Positions 1 to 7,119 of a stretch of DNA of 8,358 bases are shown piece by piece. The position numbers and the translations under genes are program-made. The stretch is from NCBI GenBank assembly GCA_964609495.1, contig CAZSTA010000167.1, positions 1 to 8,358 on the forward strand. Reading direction: 5' to 3'. Positions within the stretch are counted from its first letter, which is position 1; each line of letters starts with the position of its first letter. The stretch comes from CAZSTA01 sp964609495 [NCBI: uncultured bacterium] (lineage in GTDB: Bacteria; CAZSTA01). The notes below the pieces were generated by a model that was not told the DNA's origin, did no database searches, and saw only the letters and a program-made list of their open reading frames with translations.

Positions 1-144
1 AAAACCGAAACCTGTGGATCTACCTGTCTTATGATCGATTATGATTCGGACATCCTCCACCTCGGTGTAAGGATCAAATACCTCTGCCAACTCATCCCTG
101 GTAATGGACCAGGGCAGATTTCCTACATACAAAGTCTTACTCAC
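1..144 (-). CDS. RRM-type RNA-binding protein, N-terminal part (truncated by window edge)
   Basis: This is the first 48 codons of a gene that runs off the left edge, so its C-terminus is unseen. I translated it by hand. It starts at a GTG (144-142) immediately after the nadD stop codon. An AAGGAG-type ribosome site at about 161-156 lies inside the nadD end. The protein begins MSKTLYVGNLPWSITRDELA and shows both RNA-recognition-motif signatures: RNP2 (LYVGNL, residues 5-10) and the start of RNP1 (GRSTGFGF, residues 41-48). Small single-RRM proteins of this kind bind RNA in the cytoplasm of cyanobacteria and various other bacteria, often as stress- or cold-related RNA chaperones; that role is family knowledge and is not shown here. 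The tight stop-start junction implies co-transcription and probably translational coupling with nadD. The fold assignment is secure and the specific role unknown. Confidence 0.85.
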   Translation of the reverse strand, partial: MSKTLYVGNLPWSITRDELAEVFDPYTEVEDVRIIIDHKTGRSTGFGF

Positions 145-771
145 TTAGGGCTCATCTCCTTCTACATATAGCTTATTTTTATTAATATAACTCTCTACAC
201 CCTCAGGGACTAAATAACGAACCGTCCTTCTGTTCCTGACCCGCCAACGGATATCGGTAGAGGAGACGGCCATCGCTGGAACTTCGATCAGGTGAAAACG
301 GCTCAGATATCTCTTATCCGCCCTCGCCAGGTCATACCCTGGTCGAGTAGCGGCTATGAATTCACACTTCTGAAGGAGTTGCTCTGGCTCCTTCCAACTA
401 AGTATCTCCAGCACCGCATCTGCCCCGGTAATAAAGAAGAGCTTGGTCTCCTTATACATCTCCCTAAAAGCCTCTATCGTATCTATGGTATAGGAAGGGC
501 CAAGCCTATCTATCTCTATACGAGATGTCGCAAAGAAAGGATTAGTAACTGTTGCTATGATCGTCATCATCAAGCGATGCTCCGCATCCGTGACCGTATA
601 ATCCTTCTTGTGAGGAGGATGTCCAGAAGGGATAAAGATAACCTTATCCAAACAAAATTCCTGACGAACTTCCTCCGCCGTTACCAAATGACCCCAGTGG
701 ATGGGATCGAATGTCCCTCCCATTAATCCTATTCTATTACTATTCCTTATAGTCGAATTCAAGATCTCCAA
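145..771 (-). CDS. nadD: NadD, nicotinate-nucleotide adenylyltransferase
   Basis: A cytoplasmic enzyme of NAD biosynthesis that transfers AMP from ATP to nicotinate mononucleotide, giving deamido-NAD. The nucleotidyltransferase signature [11 protein letters not shown] is at residues 18-28, and the C-terminal ATP-binding motif SSTDIR is at 170-175. The length of 208 aa is normal for the family. The longest frame opens at a TTG (771-769) and overlaps the 3' end of obg by 32 bases. A second TTG (762) and an ATG (723) are alternatives, but family members usually have a few residues before RIGLMGG, so the ATG is probably too late. The ribosome site is weak for every option, so the overlap may mean translational coupling to obg. 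The obg-nadD order is common in bacteria. The gene is followed with no gap by an RRM protein gene. Confidence 0.95.
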   Translation of the reverse strand: MEILNSTIRNSNRIGLMGGTFDPIHWGHLVTAEEVRQEFCLDKVIFIPSGHPPHKKDYTVTDAEHRLMMTIIATVTNPFFATSRIEIDRLGPSYTIDTIEAFREMYKETKLFFITGADAVLEILSWKEPEQLLQKCEFIAATRPGYDLARADKRYLSRFHLIEVPAMAVSSTDIRWRVRNRRTVRYLVPEGVESYINKNKLYVEGDEP

Positions 772-2014
772 TTCTTATAAGATCTCCATCCTTAGCTCCT
801 TCGCTACGAAGACTATCGATAAGCCCCATTCGCTCTACAGAAAGGTGAAATCTCCTTAAATCCTCATCTCGATCGAGATTAAGCTCTGCTAATAGGCGCT
901 CGATCCTATGTCCAGACACAATATAAGATCCCTCCCTCTCCTTGATTATTATAAAAGGAGGGGATATCTTATGCATCCGTGTTACCCTTTCAGGGATCTC
1001 CTTCTTCTTTCGGAGCGGAAGTTTCTTTAAGATATCGACTATAGCTGAGGCTAATTCCCCAACTCCTTCTCCATTTAAAGCGGAAAGAGGAAACACCTGA
1101 TAGTCCTGAGCTTCCAATTTCTTGCGGACTCTCTCATAGTTATCCTTGGACTCGGGAAGATCCATCTTGTTGGCAATCACTAATTGAGGTCGTTCAAGAA
1201 GGCCAGGATTATACAATTTTAACTCCTCATATAAATTGTAGAAATCCTGTAAGGGATCTCTTCCCTCGCGTCCTGATATGTCTATGATATAGACTATCAC
1301 TCGCGTTCGCTCTATATGTCTTAAGAATTGGTATCCCAATCCTACCCCTTCATGGGCCCCCTTGATCAGGCCGGGCATATCCGCAATAGTGAAATTCCCA
1401 TCTTCCTTGGGATATACGACCCCTAAATTAGGAATAAGCGTAGTAAAAGGATAATCAGCTATCCTAGGATGGGCAGATGAGAGACGGGAAAGCAGGGTTG
1501 ACTTACCTGCGTTAGGATAACCTACCAGCCCCACCTCGGCTAGTATCTTTAATTCCAACTCGATCCAGAACTCCTCCCCTGCTTCACCCTGTTCGGCAAA
1601 ACGAGGAGCGTGATTTACAGAGGTAGCAAAATGGGTATTACCTCTTCCTCCCTTTCCTCCTCGAGCTACTACTACCTCTTCGGCAGGTTCGGTTAAATCG
1701 GCGACTAATTCTTGAGATTCGGCTCTTCTAACTATAGTGCCCGGAGGAACATAGATGATTACATCCTCTCCGTCACGGCCATCTCGGTTCTTACCGCGAC
1801 CATTTCCTCCTCTTTGAGCTCGATAATGGCGCTTCTTTCCCAGATGGGAGAGCGTATCAAGACCTCTATCCACCTTAATTATCACGCTTCCCCCATCCCC
1901 TCCATCCCCTCCATCAGGGCCACCTCTAGGCACAAACTTCTCTCGCCGAAAGCTTACCGCTCCATCGCCTCCATCTCCACTTTTCACGAATATCTTGATC
2001 TCATCGATAAACAT
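740..2014 (-). CDS. obg: Obg/CgtA GTPase (ribosome assembly)
   Basis: A conserved essential GTPase that acts in large ribosomal subunit maturation and in stringent/stress signalling. The 424-aa protein has all three expected parts. The glycine-rich Obg fold is at residues 1-158 (for example the [12 protein letters not shown] stretch at 31-42). The G domain follows, with G1 GYPNAGKST (165-173), the G2 threonines (191-192), G3 DMPGL (212-216), G4 NKMD (282-285) and G5 SAL (311-313). A C-terminal OCT domain covers about 350-422. Length and motifs are intact. The ATG at 2014 is the only sensible start, because an in-frame TAA lies just upstream, but there is no clear Shine-Dalgarno before it. The gene leads an operon with nadD and an RRM protein, and is driven by the promoter at 2164-2192. 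The ribosomal protein genes rplU/rpmA, often next to obg, are not present upstream here. Confidence 0.97.
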   Translation of the reverse strand: MFIDEIKIFVKSGDGGDGAVSFRREKFVPRGGPDGGDGGDGGSVIIKVDRGLDTLSHLGKKRHYRAQRGGNGRGKNRDGRDGEDVIIYVPPGTIVRRAESQELVADLTEPAEEVVVARGGKGGRGNTHFATSVNHAPRFAEQGEAGEEFWIELELKILAEVGLVGYPNAGKSTLLSRLSSAHPRIADYPFTTLIPNLGVVYPKEDGNFTIADMPGLIKGAHEGVGLGYQFLRHIERTRVIVYIIDISGREGRDPLQDFYNLYEELKLYNPGLLERPQLVIANKMDLPESKDNYERVRKKLEAQDYQVFPLSALNGEGVGELASAIVDILKKLPLRKKKEIPERVTRMHKISPPFIIIKEREGSYIVSGHRIERLLAELNLDRDEDLRRFHLSVERMGLIDSLRSEGAKDGDLIRIGDLEFDYKE

Positions 2015-2033
2015 AGAACCAATTTACATTATT

Positions 2034-2069
2034 AAAAAGCTAATTTCTCTTCGAAAAGAGAGAACTAGC
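2034..2069 (-). terminator. Terminator-like hairpin in the obg leader (candidate attenuator)
   Basis: Read on the minus strand, 2069-2039 forms a 7-bp outer stem (GCUAGUU with AAUUAGC, one G-U pair), one bulged C, a 6-bp inner stem (UCUCUU with AAGAGA) and a UUCG tetraloop. Five T residues follow at once (2038-2034). This is the form of an intrinsic terminator, yet it sits between the obg promoter and the obg start codon. Either it ends some transcripts early (attenuation) or it is only a stable leader hairpin. An upstream AGAGAG segment (about 2083-2088) could pair with the CUCUCU arm as an antiterminator; that is inference. Confidence 0.5.
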
Positions 2070-2163
2070 CTCACCCTCTACCTCTCTAATATAGATATTA
2101 ACGAAGCATCTTTTATCACCCATATCATCATACCTATTATTCTCTTCCTCCTTGATTTTCTTT

Positions 2164-2192
2164 ATTATAACATAATCTATAAAGTTTGTCAA
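2164..2192 (-). promoter_or_regulatory. Consensus sigma70/sigmaA promoter of the obg-nadD-RRM operon
   Basis: On the minus strand a perfect TTGACA (2192-2187) is followed after 17 bases by a perfect TATAAT (2169-2164). Transcription should start near 2157, giving a leader of about 140 nt before obg. A perfect AAGGAGG lies just inside the predicted transcript (2153-2147). Confidence 0.85.
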
Positions 2193-2257
2193 TTGTGTTT
2201 CTCTTCTGCGATGCATATAAAATCGAGGATCAAAATGATTTTAGATCGAATTATAAT

Positions 2258-2354
2258 TCCCCCTCACCCTGTTCCCTCTCCCACGAGGGGAGAGGGAACA
2301 TCGAGATAGAGCTGATCTCTTTAGCTCCCCCCTCCCTCGATGGGAGGGGGGTAA
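2258..2354. repeat. Double-hairpin GC-rich repeat, copy 1
   Basis: Two palindromes are separated by 27 bases. The first pairs 2271-2282 with 2288-2299 (12 bp, arm GTTCCCTCTCCC). The second pairs 2327-2336 with 2342-2351 (10 bp, arm CCCCCCTCCC). A matching copy lies at 5604-5701 with the same spacing. The left side keeps an outer CCCCCTCACCCT segment (2259-2270). This type of CCCTCTCCC...GGGAGAGGG interspersed repeat is common in many bacterial genomes, and its translation gives spurious peptides such as PSPTRGEG. It is non-coding and probably REP/MITE-like. Confidence 0.85.
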
Positions 2355-2393
2355 TACAAAGTAAATTAGATCTCAGATCCCAGATTTTATATG

Positions 2394-2411
2394 CTTTCTT
2401 TATAAAGAAAG
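2394..2411. promoter_or_regulatory. Perfect 18-bp palindrome, candidate operator of the rhamnosidase gene
   Basis: CTTTCTTTATAAAGAAAG equals its own reverse complement and ends 3 bases before the -35 box of the promoter at 2415. A dimeric regulator bound here would touch RNA polymerase, either as activator or as repressor. The regulator is not in the window. The symmetry and position are seen directly; the function is inferred. Confidence 0.5.
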
Positions 2412-2414
2412 TAA

Positions 2415-2444
2415 TTGACATTAGATAAAATGATATGTTATAAT
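2415..2444 (+). promoter_or_regulatory. Consensus promoter of the GH78 gene
   Basis: A perfect TTGACA (2415-2420) is followed after 18 bases by a perfect TATAAT (2439-2444). The predicted start is near 2451, giving a leader of about 74 nt. A core promoter this strong suggests that control comes from the adjacent palindrome and/or the leader inverted repeat. Confidence 0.85.
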
Positions 2445-2470
2445 ACCAGAGAATATTAAGCGATCCACAA

Positions 2471-2492
2471 ACTATTAATTCTACATAATAGT
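2471..2492. promoter_or_regulatory. Inverted repeat in the GH78 5' UTR (candidate operator or leader hairpin)
   Basis: ACTATTA (2471-2477) and TAATAGT (2486-2492) form 7-bp perfect arms around 8 bases. The site lies between the predicted transcription start and the ribosome site. It could be a roadblock operator or a weak RNA hairpin. The arms are short and AT-rich, so confidence is low. Confidence 0.3.
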
Positions 2493-2508
2493 GATCATAG
2501 GAAGCCTT

Positions 2509-2517
2509 AAAGGGGTG
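2509..2517 (+). promoter_or_regulatory. Ribosome binding site that decides the TTG start of the GH78 gene
   Basis: AAAGGGGTG ends 7 bases before TTG at 2525, and its G run is 9 bases away. It matches the 3' end of 16S rRNA well and supports the non-ATG start at 2525. Confidence 0.7.
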
Positions 2518-2524
2518 AAGTGCT

Positions 2525-5500
2525 TTGAAAGTTGATTGGCAGGCGGAGTGGATTTGGTGTAAAGATCGACAAGTAGTGGAAAACTTTTATATATATGCGC
2601 GAAAAGTAGTGAACATCTCAGAAGAGATCATTGATGCTAAGGCGTATTGCACCTGTTCTGGTGAATATAAACTTTATATAAACGGGCATTATATAGGACG
2701 AGGTCCTAATCCCTGCGATCCCAGATATCAATATTATGATGAATATGATATTGCCGATCACCTTCAAATAGGGGATAATGTGATCGCCGTTTTATGCTAC
2801 AATATTGGAGTTACCACCCACAGCAAACCGGGAGGTCCCGGGGGTTTCCTCTTCGAAGCTGACCTAAAAAGTTCTGGAGCTAAACAGAAGATAGTAACTG
2901 ATAGTTCTTGGAAAGTTACTCAAGCTTATCCCTACGCTCAAAATTCCCCTCGTATTATGTGGTCCACCTCCTTCGAGGAGATATATGATGAGCGCAAGGA
3001 AGCGATCGGCTGGAATAAACCTGACTTCGATGATTCCTCCTGGGAATCAGCGGAGGCTCTGGGTAAACCACCTCTTGCGTCATGGAGCAACCTGATAGAA
3101 CGCCAGATACCGAAATTTCGGACTGTAAATGTATCCCCAGTGAGCATCAAGAGGGTAGGAAAATGTATAAGAAAGCCGGGCTTATCCTTTGTTAATTTCA
3201 CCTCGCTTTTCAGTTCCGAGGAACATAACATCGCTTATGCTTTAACTTATGTGCGCTGTGCTGATTGGATAGAAGCTACTCTACGTGTAGGTTGTGATGA
3301 TGGAATAAAGGCTTGGTTGAATGATGAGAAGATCTTGGAATATCATTGGCATCGGACTTGGGGATTAAAACCAGATAGCGTTGATGTAACCTTAATTAAA
3401 GGGTGGAATAAGCTCTTAATCAAGGTGGATCAGGGACCAGGAGGCTGGGGTTTCTCCTGTCAGTTGACGGATAGAAAAGGACAAAAATTATCTGATGTTT
3501 TCTACGCGGCTCACCCGGGTCGCATAACGGATAAAACTCCCTGGCTCATCATCGGTCCTTTCGATAGTATCACCGATTATGAGCGAAGCAATATCTTTGA
3601 CGATAGCTATCCTCCTAGCTACAAGCACTGCGCCGGTTTTGATAAGATATATCCTCCCGAGAGGGGAATCAATGTCGGCCGTTCTTACAAGGGGAAAGGG
3701 GGAAAAGAAGTAGGTTGGCAATCCTTCTCCGAAGAATCGGAGATACTAGATGTCGCGACTTTGTTGAGGTGGGAGGATAAAGTTGAAGGGGATAAAGAAA
3801 TTGTAATAGATGAGGAAGCTCTTCTCAAAGACGATGAAAGAGCTACAATTATCGCTCCTATATCCGAGGGGGGAACTTTCCTCATCATAGATTTTGGACG
3901 AGAGGTTGTTGGATATCCCAGAATAACCCTTGAGGCCGAGAGAGGCGGAATTATGGATATAGGTTATGATGAGGAGTTAGATGAGAATGGATATATCGAT
4001 CCGATGCGCCTGGGGTTAAGATATGCAGATAGGGTTATCCTTAGAGGGGGAGAACAGGAATGGATCGCCTTTAATCGACGTGCTTTTAGATATATGCAAT
4101 TGACCTTTCGCTCTTGTCCCAGAGCAGTTAAGGTGAAGTCAGTTAGCCTGGATTTCGTGAGTTACCCAGTGGAGTATAAAGGCTCATTCGAGTGCTCAGA
4201 TGAACGGCTGAATAAGATCTGGGATATAGGAAGATACACCTTACAACTGTGTATGCAAGATCACTTTGAGGATTGTCCTACTAGAGAACATGCTCAATAT
4301 CCGGGAGATGGACGAGTGGAATCGTTGGAGAACTATTATGCCTTTGGAGATGCCAAACTGACTGCTAAGGGATTATGGCAGTTAGTTCAATCGCAAGAGA
4401 GCGATGGTTGGTTTCATGGACAATATCCCAGTGGAACTAGACATAACCTTCCTGATTATTGCGCGGTATGGGTATTATGGCTTTATGATTATTATCTTTA
4501 TACTGGAGATACATCACTAGTCGAAAAGCTTTACCCCAATTTAAGGCTCCTTATGGATTGGTTCGTTCGCCAGAGCAATGAATATGGATTGATCTGCGAT
4601 GCCGATAAGAAACCTTGGTGGGTCTTTATCGATCACGCTCCCCTCGATAAGAGGGGAGAGGTTACCGCTCTTCAGTGTTTCTATCACGAGGCTCTTAGAA
4701 AGGCAGCTCTACTGGCTTCCGCTGTAGGAGATAAGAAACAAGCTGAGATATATATAGAGAGAGCGGAGAAGGTTAGAGGGGCGATCAATGATCGCCTCTG
4801 GTCGAAGGAGAAAGGCGTGTATGTGGATTGTCGAGCAGAAGAGGGACTGAGTAAGAATGTGAGCAGGCAAACTAACTTTTTAGCGATTCTCTTTGGAGTT
4901 GCCGATCCTAAGAACTGGCCTAGAATATATTCCTACATATATGGAAGAGCTGATGTAATGATTATCACTAATCCCTACTTCAACTTCTATGTATTAGCTT
5001 CCCTGTTTCACACTGAGCGATACGAAGAAGCCCTGGAGTTGATCCGCAGTTATTGGGGGAAGATGCTAGATATGGAAGTTACTACTTGGTGGGAGTGCTT
5101 AAATCCTGCTCATGATAAATACCCTCTGCCAAGATGGAGCTTATGCCATGCCTGGTCAGGGGCACCAACCTATTATCTATCAGCCGAGATCTTGGGAGTA
5201 AAACCTACTAAGCCAGGTTTCGCTGGATTCTGTGTCCATCCTAAGCCCTTGGATTTGGATTGGGCTAGGGGAATAGTTCCTAGCCCTCGAGGAGACATAA
5301 GCGTATCTTGGGCTAATGATAAAGAGAGGTGTATCTTCGATCTAGCAGTTAATATTCCCGATAATTGCGAAGTGGATATAATAATGCCCTCCTTAGGATA
5401 CCCTGCTAATGAGATATCCTTCGATGGAGAACTAGCTTGGAAGGACGGCCAGATAGTGACCCCGAAGGTTAGATGGGCGGAGGTTAAGGAGATCGAGGCA

Positions 5501-5554
5501 AAGATTCACTTCTTTACTAAAGCCCCAGGTTTGCATGTATGTGATATATCTTGA
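2525..5554 (+). CDS. Alpha-L-rhamnosidase-like glycoside hydrolase (GH78 family), multi-domain
   Basis: This is a likely inverting hydrolase that releases alpha-L-rhamnose from polysaccharides or glycosides. It has 1009 aa and starts at TTG with a good ribosome site. Its domains in order are: an N-terminal GH78-type beta-sandwich (about 1-135, AEWIW...YKLYINGHYIGRGP); a carbohydrate-binding-like jelly roll with VGCDDGIKAWLND (255-267) and GWNKLLIKVDQGPGGWGF (293-310); an IGPF...YPPE...GKGGKEVGW stretch (343-398); a DFGREVVGY strand region (456-464); and an (alpha/alpha)6 catalytic domain (about 555-895) with a C-terminal beta-sandwich. The catalytic motif DCPTRE (583-588) plus GD (594-595) matches the DCPxRE...GD general-acid region. 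TTWWE (853-857) carries the second conserved Glu, and HAWSGAP (875-881) is typical. No signal peptide is visible, so it probably acts in the cytoplasm on imported oligosaccharides. It is monocistronic and flanked by repeat copies on both sides. Exact substrate unknown. Confidence 0.88.
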   Translation: MKVDWQAEWIWCKDRQVVENFYIYARKVVNISEEIIDAKAYCTCSGEYKLYINGHYIGRGPNPCDPRYQYYDEYDIADHLQIGDNVIAVLCYNIGVTTHSKPGGPGGFLFEADLKSSGAKQKIVTDSSWKVTQAYPYAQNSPRIMWSTSFEEIYDERKEAIGWNKPDFDDSSWESAEALGKPPLASWSNLIERQIPKFRTVNVSPVSIKRVGKCIRKPGLSFVNFTSLFSSEEHNIAYALTYVRCADWIEATLRVGCDDGIKAWLNDEKILEYHWHRTWGLKPDSVDVTLIKGWNKLLIKVDQGPGGWGFSCQLTDRKGQKLSDVFYAAHPGRITDKTPWLIIGPFDSITDYERSNIFDDSYPPSYKHCAGFDKIYPPERGINVGRSYKGKGGKEVGWQSFSEESEILDVATLLRWEDKVEGDKEIVIDEEALLKDDERATIIAPISEGGTFLIIDFGREVVGYPRITLEAERGGIMDIGYDEELDENGYIDPMRLGLRYADRVILRGGEQEWIAFNRRAFRYMQLTFRSCPRAVKVKSVSLDFVSYPVEYKGSFECSDERLNKIWDIGRYTLQLCMQDHFEDCPTREHAQYPGDGRVESLENYYAFGDAKLTAKGLWQLVQSQESDGWFHGQYPSGTRHNLPDYCAVWVLWLYDYYLYTGDTSLVEKLYPNLRLLMDWFVRQSNEYGLICDADKKPWWVFIDHAPLDKRGEVTALQCFYHEALRKAALLASAVGDKKQAEIYIERAEKVRGAINDRLWSKEKGVYVDCRAEEGLSKNVSRQTNFLAILFGVADPKNWPRIYSYIYGRADVMIITNPYFNFYVLASLFHTERYEEALELIRSYWGKMLDMEVTTWWECLNPAHDKYPLPRWSLCHAWSGAPTYYLSAEILGVKPTKPGFAGFCVHPKPLDLDWARGIVPSPRGDISVSWANDKERCIFDLAVNIPDNCEVDIIMPSLGYPANEISFDGELAWKDGQIVTPKVRWAEVKEIEAKIHFFTKAPGLHVCDIS

Positions 5555-5564
5555 ACTCAGATTT

Positions 5565-5593
5565 AATCGGATGATGTGTAGTATCAGCCGATT
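5565..5593. terminator. Hairpin just after the GH78 stop codon (weak terminator candidate)
   Basis: AATCGG (5565-5570) pairs with CCGATT (5588-5593). After an A-G mismatch, TGAT pairs with ATCA around a 7-base loop. It starts 10 bases after the stop codon. Only a short, interrupted T stretch follows, so it may be a 3' stabiliser or partial terminator. The stronger repeat hairpins just downstream could help. Confidence 0.35.
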
Positions 5594-5603
5594 CTTACGA
5601 ACT

Positions 5604-5701
5604 CCTTATCCCTCTCCCACGAGGGGAGAGGGAACGCTGAGATCGAGCTAAAGCCATTTAGTCCCCCCTCCCTTGATGGGAGGGGGTTAGGGGGAGGGTG
5701 A
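5604..5701. repeat. Double-hairpin GC-rich repeat, copy 2
   Basis: It shares an identical 26-base block with copy 1 (5610-5635 versus 2274-2299) and a 24-base block with one mismatch (5663-5686 versus 2327-2350), with the same 27-base spacer length. The hairpins pair 5609-5618 with 5624-5633 and 5664-5672 with 5678-5686. The right side keeps an outer arm TTAGGGGGAGGGTG (5687-5700) that copy 1 lacks, while copy 1 keeps the left outer arm. The two copies may therefore be complementary remnants of a longer symmetric element. Confidence 0.85.
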
Positions 5702-5832
5702 CAATTAACAAGATCTCTGATAGCCTTATTAATTCAGCAAAAACCAATTTTGGCCAATGATTACACCACACTGGTACAGATACATCCCTACATTATATAT
5801 TTTTTCTTTTTAAAGGCGGGGTTCGGAATTTC
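5702..5832. other. Non-coding spacer with no recognised feature
   Basis: This AT-rich stretch lies between repeat copy 2 and the first attC-like element. I see no convincing gene, RNA or terminator; the T-rich run near 5801-5813 has no stem before it. In the attC reading it is the sequence downstream of the last visible cassette, where an attI site, a further degraded cassette or chromosomal DNA would be expected. None can be identified by eye. Confidence 0.4.
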
Positions 5833-5911
5833 ATATAACGTTTCGTGGCTATGTGAAGCCCATAAGGGTTTGGGTGAACACAGAGTGCGAACCGCATACC
5901 TGCTGTTAGGC
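5833..5911 (-). other. attC-like recombination site 1 (downstream of msrAB)
   Basis: Read on the minus strand it opens with GCCTAAC (5911-5905, fits RYYYAAC) and closes with GTTATAT (5839-5833, near GTTRRRY). Inner arms GGCTATGTG (5847-5855) and CGCATACC (5893-5900) pair on the plus strand with one extra-helical C and a G-T pair, as in the L boxes of folded attC bottom strands. It lies 34 bases past the msrAB stop. The spacer next to the closing box (CGAAAC) and the GAAAT after it recur at site 2. It could instead be an unrelated palindromic repeat. Confidence 0.55.
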
Positions 5912-5945
5912 GAAGTTATTAACAAGACACCTTTCCTGCTCATGG

Positions 5946-7088
5946 CTATCTTTGTTTTCCCTCATATAAACTCAGGTAAGCACCATATCCCTCTTTCACA
6001 AGCTCTTCCTTTGGCATAAAATACAAAGCCGCTGAGTTTATACAATATCGGAGTTTCGTTGGTGGTGGCCCGTCATGAAAAAGATGCCCCAGATGAGAAT
6101 CTGCATGCAGGCTTCTCACTTCAATTCTGGTCATTCCAAGAGATTTATCACTTCTCTCAACTAAATTTTCGGGTTCAAGAGGTTTTGTAAAACTTGGCCA
6201 ACCTGTTCCCGAATCAAATTTATCTAGGGAACTGAATAGAGGTTCTCCCGATACTATATCCACATATATACCTTCTCTATGATTATCCCAGTATTCATTC
6301 TTGAATGGAGGTTCAGTGTAATTATCTTGAGTCACACTGTATTGTAAAGGGGTTAAAGTATTTTTCAATTCTTCCTTTGAAGGCTTCTCATAACCGAGCC
6401 AATAACTCTGCCTCTCAGGGAAAAGTCTAAAATGCTTATGAAGCTCCCATGCCTTTAATGTGAACCTGTCCCTCCCGGACGCTTTGTGATAACTTTCAAA
6501 CTTCACGGAATATCTCTCATAATAATTCTGATGGTAATCCTCTGCAGGATAAAATTCTTTAGCAGGAAGAATCTCGGTTGCAATTTTAGACTCAAATATA
6601 TTTGCTAATTCTATCCTGTTCTTTGACTCCTCTGCAAGGTAGCGCTGTTCATCATCAAGATAAAATATCGCTGTTCGGTACTGGGTTCCTTTATCATAGA
6701 ATTGTCCACTCGGGTCTGTTGGGTCTATATTTTTCCAGAAAACTTCTAGTAATCTCTCATAAGAGAGCTTTGTGTTATCATATTTCACACGGATAGATTC
6801 ATAGTGTCCGGTGTTACCTTTAGAAACTTGCTCATAAGTTGGATTTTTTACCTTACCACCTGTATAACCAGATACCACTTCTATAACTCCTGGCAGTCTC
6901 TCAAATACGTATTCCATGCACCAGAAACAACCACCCGCGAATATCGCCATTTTAACCTCCTTCTTAATCAATGGTTTAGCGCTGTTTTTTAGATTCTTAC
7001 TGTTATTAAATGAAAGTAAAAGCACACTAAGGATAACAAAAGCAACAATTATTATTATGCTAGGTTTGAAAATTCTATTCCAGCCCAT
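5946..7088 (-). CDS. msrAB: Membrane-anchored MsrA-MsrB fusion, peptide methionine sulfoxide reductase
   Basis: A bifunctional repair enzyme that reduces both S- and R-methionine sulfoxide in oxidised proteins. Numbering here is from the longer ATG at 7106. The N-terminus has a hydrophobic segment (residues 15-32, [18 protein letters not shown]) after a short basic stretch. This is a signal-anchor, so the enzyme probably faces the periplasm or cell exterior. MsrA follows, with the catalytic GCFWC (59-63). MsrB has SGTGWPSF (299-306), [13 protein letters not shown] (331-343) and RYCINSAAL (353-361) with the catalytic Cys355. The zinc-binding CxxC pairs of some MsrB proteins are absent, as in other MsrAB fusions. 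I prefer the ATG at 7088: GAGGTGG (7101-7095) sits 6 bases before it, whereas the ATGs at 7106 and 7103 have no ribosome site. The gene fills the space between two attC-like elements and may be a cassette gene. Confidence 0.93.
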   Translation of the reverse strand: MGWNRIFKPSIIIIVAFVILSVLLLSFNNSKNLKNSAKPLIKKEVKMAIFAGGCFWCMEYVFERLPGVIEVVSGYTGGKVKNPTYEQVSKGNTGHYESIRVKYDNTKLSYERLLEVFWKNIDPTDPSGQFYDKGTQYRTAIFYLDDEQRYLAEESKNRIELANIFESKIATEILPAKEFYPAEDYHQNYYERYSVKFESYHKASGRDRFTLKAWELHKHFRLFPERQSYWLGYEKPSKEELKNTLTPLQYSVTQDNYTEPPFKNEYWDNHREGIYVDIVSGEPLFSSLDKFDSGTGWPSFTKPLEPENLVERSDKSLGMTRIEVRSLHADSHLGHLFHDGPPPTKLRYCINSAALYFMPKEELVKEGYGAYLSLYEGKQR

Positions 7089-7094
7089 ATCACA

Positions 7095-7101
7095 CCACCT
7101 C
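7095..7101 (-). promoter_or_regulatory. Ribosome binding site that decides the msrAB start
   Basis: GAGGTGG on the minus strand, 6 bases before ATG 7088-7086. It favours this start over the two upstream ATGs at 7106 and 7103. Confidence 0.6.
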
Positions 7102-7119
7102 ATCATTACAAGTAATTTC

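Noticed and set aside
292-726. Plus-strand 144-codon frame opposite nadD
   Set aside because: Shadow of the well-supported nadD gene; no ribosome site or motif.
2069-2088. CCTCACCCT in the obg leader, shared with the outer arm of repeat copy 1
   Set aside because: Only 9 bases match exactly; too short and low in complexity to call a repeat remnant.
2218-2243. TAAAATC...GATTTTA inverted repeat upstream of repeat copy 1
   Set aside because: 7-bp AT-rich arms with a 12-base loop and no promoter or gene nearby to give it a role.
1995-2428. Plus-strand frames across the obg upstream region and repeat copy 1
   Set aside because: They translate promoter, leader and palindromic repeat DNA (PSPTRGEG-type spurious peptide), have no ribosome site and no family resemblance.
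4638-4658. 8-bp perfect inverted repeat CTCCCCTC...GAGGGGAG inside the rhamnosidase gene, similar to the flanking repeat
   Set aside because: It encodes HAPLDKRGE, which looks like a conserved part of the catalytic domain, so the similarity to the repeat is probably chance.
5750-6019. Plus-strand 89-codon frame
   Set aside because: It spans attC-like site 1 and the 3' end of msrAB on the opposite strand; no recognisable protein.
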